A stretch of DNA of 64,000 nt from Betaproteobacteria bacterium. GTDB taxonomy: Bacteria > Pseudomonadota > Gammaproteobacteria > Burkholderiales > Burkholderiaceae_C. The translations under genes and the position numbers were made by a program. Location of the stretch: positions 170,401 through 234,400 of the forward strand of contig CANGHH010000007.1 in assembly GCA_947453725.1 (NCBI GenBank), written 5' to 3'. Below are positions 26,003 through 34,963 of this stretch, in pieces. The notes beneath the pieces were generated by a model. It was not told the origin of the DNA, ran no database searches, and saw only the letters and a list, made by a program, of their open reading frames with translations. Positions within the stretch are counted from its first letter, which is position 1; each line of letters starts with the position of its first letter.

Positions 26003-26854
26003 TCAAGGCATCGCGATGTCGATGCGCATGCTGGCCTCGAAAGTGGCGCCAGGCTCCAGCGCACACAGACCGTGAGCGGCCGGGTCGGCCATCTGGATGG
26101 CGTTGCTGACATGGCTGACCGGCTCGACGCAGCAGTACGGTCTGTCCTTCGGCGTGAACACCACCAGGTAGGGCAGCGACGAGCTCAGCCGCAGTGAAAT
26201 CGGTCCGTCGTCCAGCCGGGCCGCGCCTTGCCAGCCGCCGAAGCAGTTGTCGAAGTCCAGGTCGGACACCGCGGCGTCGATGCCGCTCTGCGCCACGCGG
26301 TGCGTCGGCAGGCCGCTGCTGTCGTTGTCCCAGCGCTCGCTCACGCGGACCTGCAGCCGAGCGCCCGGACGCGGCAGCATGTAGGGGTGCCAGCCCAGCC
26401 CCACGGGCTGGGTCTGATCGGCCCGGTTGCTGATGGCCAGGTGCAGGCTCAGCGCTGTCGGCGTCAGCACGAAACGCTGGGTGGCCTCGAAGGCATAGGG
26501 CCAATGCGCGTCGGCGAGGTGGCGGTAGACCAGCTCGGCTTCGGTGCTGCTGGAAGACACCACATCCCAGGCCCGCTGCCAGGTCACGCCGTGCATCGAG
26601 TGCGGGCTGTCGGCGACGTTGGCGGCCGTGCGCTGCCCCTGCCCCTGCCATTGGAACTGGCGGTTGCCGAGGCGGTTGGAATAGGGCACCAGCGCGTAGC
26701 AGGCCGACGAGCGGACGTCGGTCAAGGCCGCCGGCTCGGTGCTGCGCAGCAGCGGCGTGGCGCCCATCCACAGGCCGGCGATGGCGCCGCCCAGATCGGG
26801 GCGCAAGGCCAGCCGCAGCGGGCCGGCGCGGAGTTCAACGGTGCATGGATTCAT
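26003..26854 (-). CDS. Aldose 1-epimerase-family protein (sugar/uronate mutarotase)
   Basis: 283 aa of the galactose mutarotase-like beta-sandwich family. Asn in VPYSNRLGN, His in DSPHSMHG, the second His in GLGWHPY, and Glu in CCVEPVSHVSN correspond to the substrate-binding and catalytic positions. It interconverts anomers, probably of a hexuronic acid given the operon. It is the last gene of the gudD-garD operon, 37 bp after garD. No signal peptide is present, so it is cytoplasmic. Confidence 0.85.
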   Translation of the reverse strand: MNPCTVELRAGPLRLALRPDLGGAIAGLWMGATPLLRSTEPAALTDVRSSACYALVPYSNRLGNRQFQWQGQGQRTAANVADSPHSMHGVTWQRAWDVVSSSSTEAELVYRHLADAHWPYAFEATQRFVLTPTALSLHLAISNRADQTQPVGLGWHPYMLPRPGARLQVRVSERWDNDSSGLPTHRVAQSGIDAAVSDLDFDNCFGGWQGAARLDDGPISLRLSSSLPYLVVFTPKDRPYCCVEPVSHVSNAIQMADPAAHGLCALEPGATFEASMRIDIAMP

Positions 26855-26891
26855 ACGCGGGACCTTGCCCGAAGGTGGCGCGACCGTGGCT

Positions 26892-28508
26892 TCAAGTCAC
26901 CGGCGCCGGGTTGAACAGCACCAGCGCGTTGTGCAGTTTCCAGCGCTCGGCCCAGGTCTGCCGGCGGCCGCTGGCGACGTCCAGCATCAGGTGGAAGAGT
27001 TCCCAGCCGACGTCCTCGATGCGGGCCGTGCCGTCGGCGATGGTGCCGGCGTTGACGTCCATCAGGTCATGCCAGCGCCGCGCCAGGTCGCTGCGCGTGG
27101 CGACCTTGATCACCGGCACCGCGGCCAGGCCGTAGGGCGTGCCGCGGCCGGTGGTGAAGACGTGCAGGTTCATGCCGGCGGCCAGCTGCAGCGTGCCGCA
27201 GATGAAGTCGCTGGCCGGCGTGGCGGCGTAGCTCAGGCCGCGCTGGTCGGTGCGCAGCTTTTCGCCCGGCGCCAGCACGTGGTTGATGGCCGCGCTGCCG
27301 CTCTTGACGATCGAGCCCATGGCCTTCTCGACGATGTTGCTCAGGCCGCCGGCCTTGTTGCCCGGCGTCGTGTTGGCGCTGCGGTCGACGCTGCCGCGCT
27401 GCAGGTAGGCGTCGGTCCACGCCAGCTCGCGGATCAAGGCCTGCGCGACCTCGGGCGTGGCCGCGCGGGCCGTGAGCTGCGCGATGCCGTCGCGCACCTC
27501 GGTGTTCTCGCTGAACATCACGCGGGCGCCGGCGCGCACCAGCAGGTCGGTGCAGTAGCCGACGGCCGGGTTGGCCGTGACGCCGCTGAAGGCGTCGCTG
27601 CCGCCGCACTGCACGCCGACGACCAGTTCGCTGGCCGGCACGGTTTCGCGGCGGCGCGCGTTCAGGCGCTGCAGGTGGACATCGGCCTGGCGCACGATGC
27701 TGTCTACCATGCTCATGAAGCCGACATGCGCGTCGTCCTGCAGGCAGGTGACATCGAGTGCGCCGAGCGGCGCTGCCGGCTGGCGTTCGTCGGCGATCGC
27801 GAAGGAGCCTGGCGGCAGCAGGCGTTCGGGCTGCAGCTTCTCGCAACCCAGGCTGACGACCATCACCTCGCCGCCGAAATTGGGGTTCAGGCTGATGTGG
27901 CGCAGCGTGCGTATCGGCACCACCGCGCCGGGCGCGTCGATGGCCACGCCGCAGCCGTAGCTGTGGTCCAGCGAGACGACGCCGTCGACGTTGGGGTAGC
28001 GCGGCAACAGCTCGGACTGGATGCGCTGCACGGCGAAGGCGGTGACGCCGGCCACGCACTGCACGGTCTGCGTGATGGCCAGCAGGTTGCGCGTGCCGAC
28101 CGAGCCGTCGGCGTTGCGGTAGCCCTCGAAGGTGAAGCCGGTCAGCGGTGCTTGCGGCGGCGCGGCCTGGGTCGCCAGCGGCAGGTTCTCCAGACCGCGC
28201 GCAGCGGGCATCTGCAGCAGCCGTTCGTGGACCCAGCGGCCGGCGGCGATGTCCTGCAGCGCGTGGCCGATCGGGATGCCGTAGCGCAGCACCGGCGCGC
28301 CGGCGGCGATGGCCACCAGCGCCACCTTGTGGCCCTGCGGCACGCGGTCGAGCAGCACCAGCTCGGGCGTCGGGCTGCCTGCGGCAGCGGCCAGCACGGT
28401 GCCGGCGGCCAGGCCGCCGTCGTTGGCCACGATGGCGACGTTGTCGCTGTCGTGCATGCGGATGGTCAGGGGCGGACGGGTCATGGCGGGGCTCGTGGAG
28501 GTGGTCAT
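26892..28508 (-). CDS. garD: Galactarate dehydratase
   Basis: About 538 aa, near the E. coli GarD length of 523. The N-terminal SAF-like domain has [16 protein letters not shown], and the catalytic part has the family stretches [41 protein letters not shown] residues and [20 protein letters not shown]. These match GarD more closely than altronate dehydratase UxaA. It dehydrates galactarate to 5-keto-4-deoxyglucarate (3-deoxy-2-keto isomer). The ATG overlaps the glycerate kinase stop (ATGA). Confidence 0.93.
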   Translation of the reverse strand: MTTSTSPAMTRPPLTIRMHDSDNVAIVANDGGLAAGTVLAAAAGSPTPELVLLDRVPQGHKVALVAIAAGAPVLRYGIPIGHALQDIAAGRWVHERLLQMPAARGLENLPLATQAAPPQAPLTGFTFEGYRNADGSVGTRNLLAITQTVQCVAGVTAFAVQRIQSELLPRYPNVDGVVSLDHSYGCGVAIDAPGAVVPIRTLRHISLNPNFGGEVMVVSLGCEKLQPERLLPPGSFAIADERQPAAPLGALDVTCLQDDAHVGFMSMVDSIVRQADVHLQRLNARRRETVPASELVVGVQCGGSDAFSGVTANPAVGYCTDLLVRAGARVMFSENTEVRDGIAQLTARAATPEVAQALIRELAWTDAYLQRGSVDRSANTTPGNKAGGLSNIVEKAMGSIVKSGSAAINHVLAPGEKLRTDQRGLSYAATPASDFICGTLQLAAGMNLHVFTTGRGTPYGLAAVPVIKVATRSDLARRWHDLMDVNAGTIADGTARIEDVGWELFHLMLDVASGRRQTWAERWKLHNALVLFNPAPVT

Positions 28509-29803
28509 GGGGCAGTCGGCCCGTCGATGATCAGGGCGCGGAAGTCGTTGACGTTGGTCAGCGTCGGGCCGGTCACGACCGCGTCGCCGAGGGCGCCGAA
28601 GAAGCCGTGGCCGTCGTTGTCGTCCAGGCTGGCGCGCGGCGACAGGCCCAGCGCCCAAGCGCGGGCCAGCGTGTCGGGTGCGATCGTTGCGCCGGCGATT
28701 TCTTCCTGGCCGTCGACGCCGTCGGTGTCGCCGGCCAGCGCGTGCACGCCGGGCAGGCCGTCCAGTGCCAGCGCCATCGCCAGCAGGCATTCGACGTTGC
28801 GCCCGCCGCGTCCCTGGCCGCGCACGGTGACCGTGGTTTCGCCGCCCGACAGCAGCACGCAGGGCGCGCTGAAAGGCTGGCCGCGCAACGCCACCTGGCG
28901 CGCGATGCCGGCCAGCGTCTTGCCCAGGTCACGCGCTTCGCCTTCCAGGCTGTCGCCCAGGATGTGGGGCGTGACGCCGGCTTCGCGGGCCACCCGGGCC
29001 GCCGCTTCCAGGGCCGTCTGCGGGGCCGTGATCATGCGCACGGTGTTGCGCGCCAGCCGCGGGTCGCCGGGCTTGAGCGTCTCGCCTTCGGGGCTGGCCA
29101 GCAGCGCCCGCACGGCGGGCGGCACCTCGAGCCGGTAGCGTTCGATGATCGCCAGCGCATCGGCACAGCTGCTGGGGTCGGCCACCGTCGGACCCGAGGC
29201 GATGTCCTGTGGCGCGTCGCCGGGCACGTCGGAAATCAGCAGTGTCCAGACGGTCGCCGGGTAGCAGGCGGCGGCCAGTCGCCCGCCTTTCAGCGCCGAC
29301 AGGTGCCGCCGGACGCAATTCATCTCGCCGATGGTGGCGCCGCTCTTCAGCAGCGCCTGGTTGACGGCCTGCTTGTCGGCCAGCGTCAAGCCCGGGCCGG
29401 GTGCCACCAGCAGCGACGAGCCGCCGCCGCTGATCAGCGCGATGACCAGGTCGTCGCTCGTCAGGCCGCTGACCAGCGCGTGCAGGCGCTGCGCGGCGTG
29501 CAGGCCGGCGGCGTCGGGCACCGGGTGCGCAGCCTGCACGATCTCGATGCGCTCGCAAGGCACCTCGTAGCCGTAGCGCGTGATGACCAGGCCTTCGAGC
29601 GGGCCGTCCCAATGGTCTTCCAGCGCGCACGCCATCGCCGCCGAGGCCTTGCCGGCGCCGATGACCAGCGTGCGGCCATGCGGCGCGTTCGGCCTGGGCG
29701 GCAGGTGTCGCGGCAGGCACAAGGCGGGCTGCGCGGCGGCGATGGCGGCCTCGAACATGGCCCGCAGCAGCGGGCGGCGGTCTGTGGGTTCTGCAGCCGT
29801 CAT
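28505..29803 (-). CDS. Glycerate 2-kinase, MOFRL family (TtuD/GckA type)
   Basis: About 432 aa from the ATG at 29803, where similarity begins. The N-terminal domain has [16 protein letters not shown] (nucleotide site) and [10 protein letters not shown], and the C-terminal MOFRL domain has [17 protein letters not shown]. It phosphorylates D-glycerate to 2-phosphoglycerate, the last step after GarR. This MOFRL type is unrelated in sequence to E. coli GarK. It lies between gudD (13 bp) and garD (4-bp overlap). Confidence 0.9.
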   Translation of the reverse strand: MTAAEPTDRRPLLRAMFEAAIAAAQPALCLPRHLPPRPNAPHGRTLVIGAGKASAAMACALEDHWDGPLEGLVITRYGYEVPCERIEIVQAAHPVPDAAGLHAAQRLHALVSGLTSDDLVIALISGGGSSLLVAPGPGLTLADKQAVNQALLKSGATIGEMNCVRRHLSALKGGRLAAACYPATVWTLLISDVPGDAPQDIASGPTVADPSSCADALAIIERYRLEVPPAVRALLASPEGETLKPGDPRLARNTVRMITAPQTALEAAARVAREAGVTPHILGDSLEGEARDLGKTLAGIARQVALRGQPFSAPCVLLSGGETTVTVRGQGRGGRNVECLLAMALALDGLPGVHALAGDTDGVDGQEEIAGATIAPDTLARAWALGLSPRASLDDNDGHGFFGALGDAVVTGPTLTNVNDFRALIIDGPTAP

Positions 29804-29816
29804 CGATGGTCTCTCT

Positions 29817-31148
29817 TCAGCGCACCAGCGCCGCTTGCTTGGGGTTGAATTGCCAGCCCGGGATGATCGACTGCATGGCCGCCGCGTCGTCGCGCGAACC
29901 CAGGCCGTGCTGCAGGTAGAGCTGGTGGGCTTTCTCGACTTCGGCCATGTCGAGTTCCACACCCAGCCCCGGCCGCTTCGGCACCTGCACGTGGCCGTTC
30001 ACGATCTGCAGCGGGTCTTGGGTCAGGCGCTGGCCGTCCTGCCAGATCCAGTGCGTGTCGATGGCCGTGACACGCCCCGGTGCCGCCGCGCCGACGTGGG
30101 TGAACATGGCCAGCGAGACGTCGAAGTGGTTGTTCGAATGGCTGCCCCAGGTCAGGCCCCAGTCGCGGCAGGTCTGCGCCACGCGCACGCTGCCGGCCAT
30201 GGTCCAGAAATGCGGGTCGGCCAGCGGGATGTCGACGCTTTGCAGGCTCAGCGCGTGACCCAGTTGCCGCCAGTCGGTGGCGACCATGTTGGTGGCCGTC
30301 GGCAGGCCGGTGGCGCGGCGGAATTCCGCCATCACCTCGCGGCCCGAATAGCCGTCCTCGGCACCGCAGGGGTCTTCGGCGTAGGCCACCACGCCGCGCA
30401 TGCGCTGGCCCAGGCGGATGGCGTCCTTCAGCAGCCAGCCGCCGTTCGGGTCCAGTGTGACGCGGGCATCCGGAAAGCGTTCGTGGAGGGCGATGACGGC
30501 GTCGACTTCGGCGTCGCCGTGCAGCACGCCGCCCTTCAGCTTGAAATCGTTGAAACCGTAGCGCTCGCGCACCGCTTCGGCCTGGTCCACGATGGCCTCG
30601 GGCGTCAGCGCCACCTCATGGCGCAGGCGGAACCAGCGGTTGTCGGCGCCGGGTTCGCTGTTGTAGGGCAGGGCGGTCTGCTTGCGGTCACCGACGAAGA
30701 ACAGGTAGCCCAGCATTTCCACCGCGTCGCGCTGCTGGCCTTCGCCGAGCAGCGCCGCGACCGGCACGCCCAGGTGCTGGCCCAGCAGGTCGAGCAGCGC
30801 CGATTCGATGGCCGTCACCGCGTGGATGGTGGTGCGCAGGTCGAAGGTCTGCAGGCCGCGGCCGCCGCTGTCGCGGTCGGCGAAGGTCTGCTGGATGCGC
30901 TGCAGCAGGCCGGCGTGGGCGCCGATCGGCTGGCCGACGACCAGCGCCGCCGCGTCCTCCAGCGTCTGGCGGATCTTCTCGCCGCCCGGCACCTCGCCGA
31001 CGCCGGTGCGACCGGCGTTGTCGCTCAGCAGCAGCAGGTTGCGCGTGAACCAGGGGCCGTGGGCGCCGCTCAGGTTGAGCAGCATGCTGTCGCGGCCGGC
31101 GACCGGGATGACGCGCAGCGCGGTGATGACGGGGGTGCTCGATGACAT
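29817..31148 (-). CDS. gudD: Glucarate dehydratase
   Basis: 443 aa, almost the E. coli GudD length (446). It is an enolase-superfamily enzyme. [11 protein letters not shown] carries the K-x-K base, DPNGGW the first metal Asp, AEDP the metal Glu, and [10 protein letters not shown] and [13 protein letters not shown] the second half of the site, including the catalytic His. It converts D-glucarate to 5-keto-4-deoxyglucarate, which joins the galactarate branch. It starts 10 bp after the Bug-type binding protein. Confidence 0.92.
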   Translation of the reverse strand: MSSSTPVITALRVIPVAGRDSMLLNLSGAHGPWFTRNLLLLSDNAGRTGVGEVPGGEKIRQTLEDAAALVVGQPIGAHAGLLQRIQQTFADRDSGGRGLQTFDLRTTIHAVTAIESALLDLLGQHLGVPVAALLGEGQQRDAVEMLGYLFFVGDRKQTALPYNSEPGADNRWFRLRHEVALTPEAIVDQAEAVRERYGFNDFKLKGGVLHGDAEVDAVIALHERFPDARVTLDPNGGWLLKDAIRLGQRMRGVVAYAEDPCGAEDGYSGREVMAEFRRATGLPTATNMVATDWRQLGHALSLQSVDIPLADPHFWTMAGSVRVAQTCRDWGLTWGSHSNNHFDVSLAMFTHVGAAAPGRVTAIDTHWIWQDGQRLTQDPLQIVNGHVQVPKRPGLGVELDMAEVEKAHQLYLQHGLGSRDDAAAMQSIIPGWQFNPKQAALVR

Positions 31149-31158
31149 CGCTGCGGGC

Positions 31159-32121
31159 TCAGTCTGCGGTGATCTTGCCGACTTCGATGACTTTCTTCCA
31201 GCGCGCGAATTCCGCGGCCTGGAAGGCGGTGAACTGCTCGGGCGTGTTGCCGACGATCTCGAAGCCCAGTTCCAGCAGCTTGGCCTTGATGACCGGGTCG
31301 TTCAGGCCGGCCACGACGGCGTCGCGCAGCTTGTTCCGGATGTCCGCCGGCAGGCCCTTGGGCCCGGCGAAGGCTTGCCAGGACTGCACGTCGGCGCCCT
31401 TGACACCCTGTTCGTCCAGCGTCGGCACCTCGGGGAGCAGCGGCGAACGCTTGAGGCTCGAGGTGGCCACGGCGCGCAGCTTGCCCGCCTTGATCTGCGG
31501 CAGCGCGGTGTTGATGTTGATGAAGGCCGCATCGACCTGGCCGCCGAGCAGGTCGCTCATCGCCGGACCGCCGCCCTTGTAGGGGATGTGCAGGCCGCTG
31601 GTCGCAGTGACCTGCCAGAACAGTTCGGCCGTCAGGTGGTCGCTGCTGCCGTTGCCGGAGCTGGCGAAGCTCATCTTGCCGGGCTCGGCCTTCAGGTGGG
31701 CCAGCACATCGGCCAGCGTCCTCAGCTTCGATGCGGTCGGCACGCACAGCACATTGGGCGCCTGCACGGCCACGGTGATGTAGTCCAGGTCCTTCAGCGC
31801 CTCGTAGCCCACTGCCTTCAGCAGGTGGGGCCCGATGACCAGCGGGCCCAGCGAGGTGACCAGGAGGTTGTAGCCGTCGGGCGCGGCGCGCTTGATGGCG
31901 GCGGTGCCGACGGTGCCGCCCGCGCCGCCCTGGTTCTGCACGATGAAAGTGCCGCCCAGCTTCTCCTGGAGCTTGGGCGCCAGCGTGCGGGCGATCAGGT
32001 CGGTAGAGCCGCCAGGCGGGAAGGGCACCAGCAGGGTCACCGGCTTGGCCGGCCAGCCCTGCGCGTGGGCGCCACCGGCCAGGCTCAGGCCGATGGCGAG
32101 GACGGTCAACAGTCTTTTCAT
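31159..32121 (-). CDS. Bug-family (tripartite tricarboxylate transporter) binding protein, orphan
   Basis: 320 aa with a signal peptide ending at [29 protein letters not shown] is the Bug/TctC N-terminus, and [11 protein letters not shown] and PYKGGGPAM are the ligand-loop signatures. It should bind a carboxylate, here probably glucarate or galactarate. The TctA and TctB membrane subunits are not in the window, so it must borrow a membrane pair or act as a sensor. GGAGAAG precedes the ATG. Two LacI-type operators lie 30-68 bp upstream. Confidence 0.88.
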   Translation of the reverse strand: MKRLLTVLAIGLSLAGGAHAQGWPAKPVTLLVPFPPGGSTDLIARTLAPKLQEKLGGTFIVQNQGGAGGTVGTAAIKRAAPDGYNLLVTSLGPLVIGPHLLKAVGYEALKDLDYITVAVQAPNVLCVPTASKLRTLADVLAHLKAEPGKMSFASSGNGSSDHLTAELFWQVTATSGLHIPYKGGGPAMSDLLGGQVDAAFININTALPQIKAGKLRAVATSSLKRSPLLPEVPTLDEQGVKGADVQSWQAFAGPKGLPADIRNKLRDAVVAGLNDPVIKAKLLELGFEIVGNTPEQFTAFQAAEFARWKKVIEVGKITAD

Positions 32122-32150
32122 CGGCTTCTCCAGCTGAGCATCGGGAAAAA

Positions 32151-32162
32151 GGTAGCGCTACC
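32151..32162. promoter_or_regulatory. LacI-type operator O1, GGTAGCGCTACC
   Basis: A perfect 12-bp palindrome with a central CG, of the form bound by LacI/GalR-family regulators, 30 bp upstream of the binding-protein ATG. Its centre is 27 bp from that of O2. Confidence 0.75.
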
Positions 32163-32177
32163 AAATGGTGTCGGCAT

Positions 32178-32189
32178 GGTAGGGCTACC
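32178..32189. promoter_or_regulatory. LacI-type operator O2, GGTAGGGCTACC
   Basis: One base from the perfect palindrome of O1. The pair flanks the likely promoter of the gudD-garD operon. Confidence 0.65.
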
Positions 32190-32242
32190 CATCTGTCCCT
32201 GCAATCGCGGCGGGACTGGGGCTTACCCGCACACCCGGCCGT

Positions 32243-33271
32243 TCAGGCGCTGTCGCGTTCGACGATGGAAAAGCCGATGTCGATGACCCGCTCGGCCACC
32301 GCGCGGCCTTCGGCGCGATCGACGATGAAGGCCGCGGCCTGGCGCCCGATGGCTGCGCCGTTGATGCGCACGGTGGTCAGCGCGGGGTCCAGGCTGGCGG
32401 CGAATTCGAGGTCGCCGAAGCCGACCACGGCCAGCGCGCCCGGCACCGCCAGGCCGCGCACACGGGCCTCGGTCAGCACGCCCAGCGCCAGCAGGTCGGA
32501 ACTGCAGAAAACCGCATCGACCTGGCCGCCTTGCAGCAGTTCGCCCAATGCCTGCCGGCCGGCGTGCAAGGTGGTCGGCGCCGGCACCGAGACCGTGCGC
32601 GCTTTGGCCAGGCCCAGCGCCATGGCGCTGGCTTCGAAGGCCGCGACGCGCCGCTGGGCGCGCTCGTCGTCACCGGCCACCACGCCCAGCCGGCAGCGGC
32701 CTTTGGCGTGCAGGAAGGCCGCCACCGCGCGGCCGACGTCGCCGTGTGAAAAACCGACCAGCATGTCGATCGGCGTGGGCGTCAGGTCCCAGGTCTCGAC
32801 AACCGGAATGCCCGAGGCCAGCAGCCGTGCACGGCCCTCCGCCGAGTGGACGATGCCGGTCAGCACGATGCCGTCGGGCCGCCGGCCGATGATGGCTTCG
32901 AGCAGCGCATCTTCGCGCTGGCCGGTGTAGCCGGCCTGACCCAGCATCAACTGGTAGCCGCGCTCGGCCAGTGCCTCGGTCAGCGATTGCACCGTCTCCA
33001 GGAAGACCGGTCCGGCGATGGTCGGCACCACCGCCGCGACCAGCCGGCTGCGGGTCGAAGCCAGGCCGCCGGCCAGGTGGTTGCGCACATAGCCGGTGCG
33101 GGCCACGGCGGCGCTGACCTTCTGCAGCACTTCGGCCGAGACCAGCGCCGGCGTGTTCAGCGCGCGCGAGGCGGTGATCGGCGCCACGCCGGCCAGCTTG
33201 GCCACGTCGTGCAAGGTGATCGCGCCGCTGCCACGGCGGCTGCGGCGGGGGGCGGGGACTTGGGCGGCCAT
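32243..33271 (-). CDS. LacI-family regulator of the aldarate operon
   Basis: About 342 aa from the ATG at 33271, which precedes a basic tail and the helix-turn-helix ITLHDVAKLAGVAPITASRA; the extra 46 residues of the open frame upstream look non-coding. The hinge-type helix (around VRNHLAGGLASTRSR) and a periplasmic-binding-like effector domain follow. It resembles the GntR (gluconate) branch of the LacI family. It has a matching operator before its own gene and two before the adjacent operon, so autoregulation plus control of gudD-garD is likely. The effector is probably an aldarate or its keto-deoxy product. Confidence 0.9.
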   Translation of the reverse strand: MAAQVPAPRRSRRGSGAITLHDVAKLAGVAPITASRALNTPALVSAEVLQKVSAAVARTGYVRNHLAGGLASTRSRLVAAVVPTIAGPVFLETVQSLTEALAERGYQLMLGQAGYTGQREDALLEAIIGRRPDGIVLTGIVHSAEGRARLLASGIPVVETWDLTPTPIDMLVGFSHGDVGRAVAAFLHAKGRCRLGVVAGDDERAQRRVAAFEASAMALGLAKARTVSVPAPTTLHAGRQALGELLQGGQVDAVFCSSDLLALGVLTEARVRGLAVPGALAVVGFGDLEFAASLDPALTTVRINGAAIGRQAAAFIVDRAEGRAVAERVIDIGFSIVERDSA

Positions 33272-33289
33272 CCGCCATTCTAGGCAGTT

Positions 33290-33301
33290 GGCAGCGCTAC
33301 C
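33290..33301. promoter_or_regulatory. LacI-type operator O3 before the lacI-type gene
   Basis: GGCAGCGCTACC, inside TGGCAGCGCTACCA, differs from O1 by one base. It lies 18 bp upstream of the regulator ATG (minus strand). Confidence 0.65.
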
Positions 33302-33326
33302 AGATCCGAACCTGGCACCGGGCGGT

Positions 33327-34142
33327 TCACGGGGTCGACGACGCCGGGAGCGTGCTGACGATGGCCCGGCCCATCTGCGCCACCAGGTCTTGCAGTGCGC
33401 GAGTTCCAACTTCCGGGTCTGTCGCCCACGCGGTGACCGACACCGCAGCGGCCCTGGTCATGGAGACGGCTTCTGGCGACTTCGGGTCCGCGCCGAGTTG
33501 CGCCAGGTGCATCTGCACCGAGACCCGCATCAGCATGCTGCACTGCTTCGGCTGCGGTTCGATGCGGAACCGGACGTCGGCCACAGCCAGCGCCGGCACA
33601 GCCAGTCGCTGGCCCACCTGGACCAGCGCTTCCGGGGCCCGCGGATCGTCCGCCGGGGTGGTCTCAAGCTCGACCGTGAGCGCCCGTCCACGCCGCCCGA
33701 GATCCAGCCTCATCGCCTCCGCGAGGAACTGGAGAGCGGACGTCCGTGTTTCGGCGCTGCCCAGCCACGGCGGCCGGTTCATCACCTGGACCCAGCTGTC
33801 CGCACACGCTGGCGGGAGATCCAGGACCTTGGTCTGGTGTCGTGCAAGGACGTCGGGCAAGTCGAGCAACGGACCGCCAAACGTCATCAGCGCTGTCACC
33901 GAGAGCCAGAAGGCCTCCCCAGCCAGACCGGGCGTGTGGCCAACCCGCGTCGGTGCCTGCATGTCGACGGCCACGGATGCCGGACGCAGAACGAGCGGCA
34001 CCCGCCAGGCCTCGCCCAGCAACGGGGGCGCGGCGCCGCTCGGCGGGCTGAGATCCTGGCATGCGCAGCCGTCGACCGCCAGCGCCAGGATCAGGACCGC
34101 CAACCACCTGACGGCGAAACCCGGATGACGCACGAAGGACAT
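33327..34142 (-). CDS. Putative lipoprotein, function unknown
   Basis: About 271 aa from the ATG at 34142. The N-terminus has a basic start, a hydrophobic stretch WLAVLILALAVDG and a cysteine at about residue 26 (AVDGC), which fits a lipobox-type signal. No catalytic motif or repeat is recognised; the middle has paired cysteines. A longer open frame to 34268 lacks signal-like features. Codon choice looks somewhat less GC-biased than in the flanking operons. Its 3' end is 55 bp from the LacI-type gene. Confidence 0.6.
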   Translation of the reverse strand: MSFVRHPGFAVRWLAVLILALAVDGCACQDLSPPSGAAPPLLGEAWRVPLVLRPASVAVDMQAPTRVGHTPGLAGEAFWLSVTALMTFGGPLLDLPDVLARHQTKVLDLPPACADSWVQVMNRPPWLGSAETRTSALQFLAEAMRLDLGRRGRALTVELETTPADDPRAPEALVQVGQRLAVPALAVADVRFRIEPQPKQCSMLMRVSVQMHLAQLGADPKSPEAVSMTRAAAVSVTAWATDPEVGTRALQDLVAQMGRAIVSTLPASSTP

Positions 34143-34194
34143 CGCCGGGTCGCTTCGATCACCCGGAGCGCCGGGCTCGAGACGCCCCGATCGA

Positions 34195-34443
34195 TCAGTG
34201 CGCGAGCGAAAAGGTGACGTAACCGGCCCCTGCCTCGGCAATCTGCTTGATGCCCGAAGTGCCCGCACTGATCGCCATGAACTTGAGGTGCCGTTGGGTT
34301 TCCTTCGCGTGCTTCGCCAGTTCCAAGGCCGCCGTCAGCCTGTCGCTGGCATGCGGCGCCAGATCGTTGTACGCAAGTTCGAGATCCGCGCCTGCGGTCA
34401 TCAGCGAATTCAGGTACGGGGGTTTGAACGAGATGTTGATCAA
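34195..34443 (-). CDS. Small hypothetical protein with TTG start
   Basis: 82 aa from a TTG at 34443 that has GAGGAGAG seven bases upstream, a much better context than any ATG or GTG in the frame. The N-terminus is INISFKPPYLNSLM; the middle is helical and Lys/Ala-rich. No signal peptide or domain is recognised. The frame stays open to 34557, but that part lacks a ribosome site. Confidence 0.45.
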   Translation of the reverse strand: MINISFKPPYLNSLMTAGADLELAYNDLAPHASDRLTAALELAKHAKETQRHLKFMAISAGTSGIKQIAEAGAGYVTFSLAH

Positions 34444-34608
34444 GTTATCTCTCCTCGGTTCTCGGACAGCATAGTCCTCGATCGCCTTGCCGTCGTCCCC
34501 TGCCGTCGTCAAGCTGCCGCGGACCGGCCGGTCGCTCTGAGCTTGGGTGCCTGGCAAGGCCTGGTCAGCGGGTCAAGCCCCGGGCAGCCTGACCTCACCG
34601 GGCGCGGC

Positions 34609-34833
34609 CTACTTCCGCTTCGGGTCGATCTCGTGTCCGACGACGCCGCCCACGACGGCGCCCACCGCTGCACCGGCAGGGCTGCCCTCGGTCAGGATGG
34701 CGCCCGCGACGCCGCCGATAGCGGCGCCGGTGGCGGTGTTGCTTTCGCGTCGGTCCATGCCCGCGCATCCCGCGAGTGCGATGCTGCCGAACAGGCCGAT
34801 GAGCAGGATGGCGCGTGAGTTGGCGTGGTTCAT
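34609..34833 (-). CDS. Small glycine-zipper lipoprotein (OsmB/SlyB-like)
   Basis: 74 aa from the ATG at 34833. A lipobox IALAGC at about residues 17-22 gives a short mature lipoprotein. It is rich in Gly-x3-Gly repeats (GAAIGGVAGAIL, GAAVGAVVGGVVGHEID), the glycine-zipper pattern of outer-membrane lipoproteins such as OsmB. Its role is probably structural or stress-related, but this is not shown. The family is common and short. Confidence 0.75.
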   Translation of the reverse strand: MNHANSRAILLIGLFGSIALAGCAGMDRRESNTATGAAIGGVAGAILTEGSPAGAAVGAVVGGVVGHEIDPKRK

Positions 34834-34963
34834 ATGCGGTCCCTTGGTTGGCGGTGGAATCGGGGAATCCCGAGTCGCCGCCAACTTAGGTCATCGACGG
34901 CGGCGGCGTCTGTTCGTTGGCGCGCTTGCCTGAGCTCGATGGCCACCCGGTGGCCGGCGGCCA

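Noticed and set aside
26892..28508. Altronate dehydratase (UxaA) instead of galactarate dehydratase
   Set aside because: [25 protein letters not shown] and [19 protein letters not shown] follow GarD, and no uxaB or uxaC is in the window.
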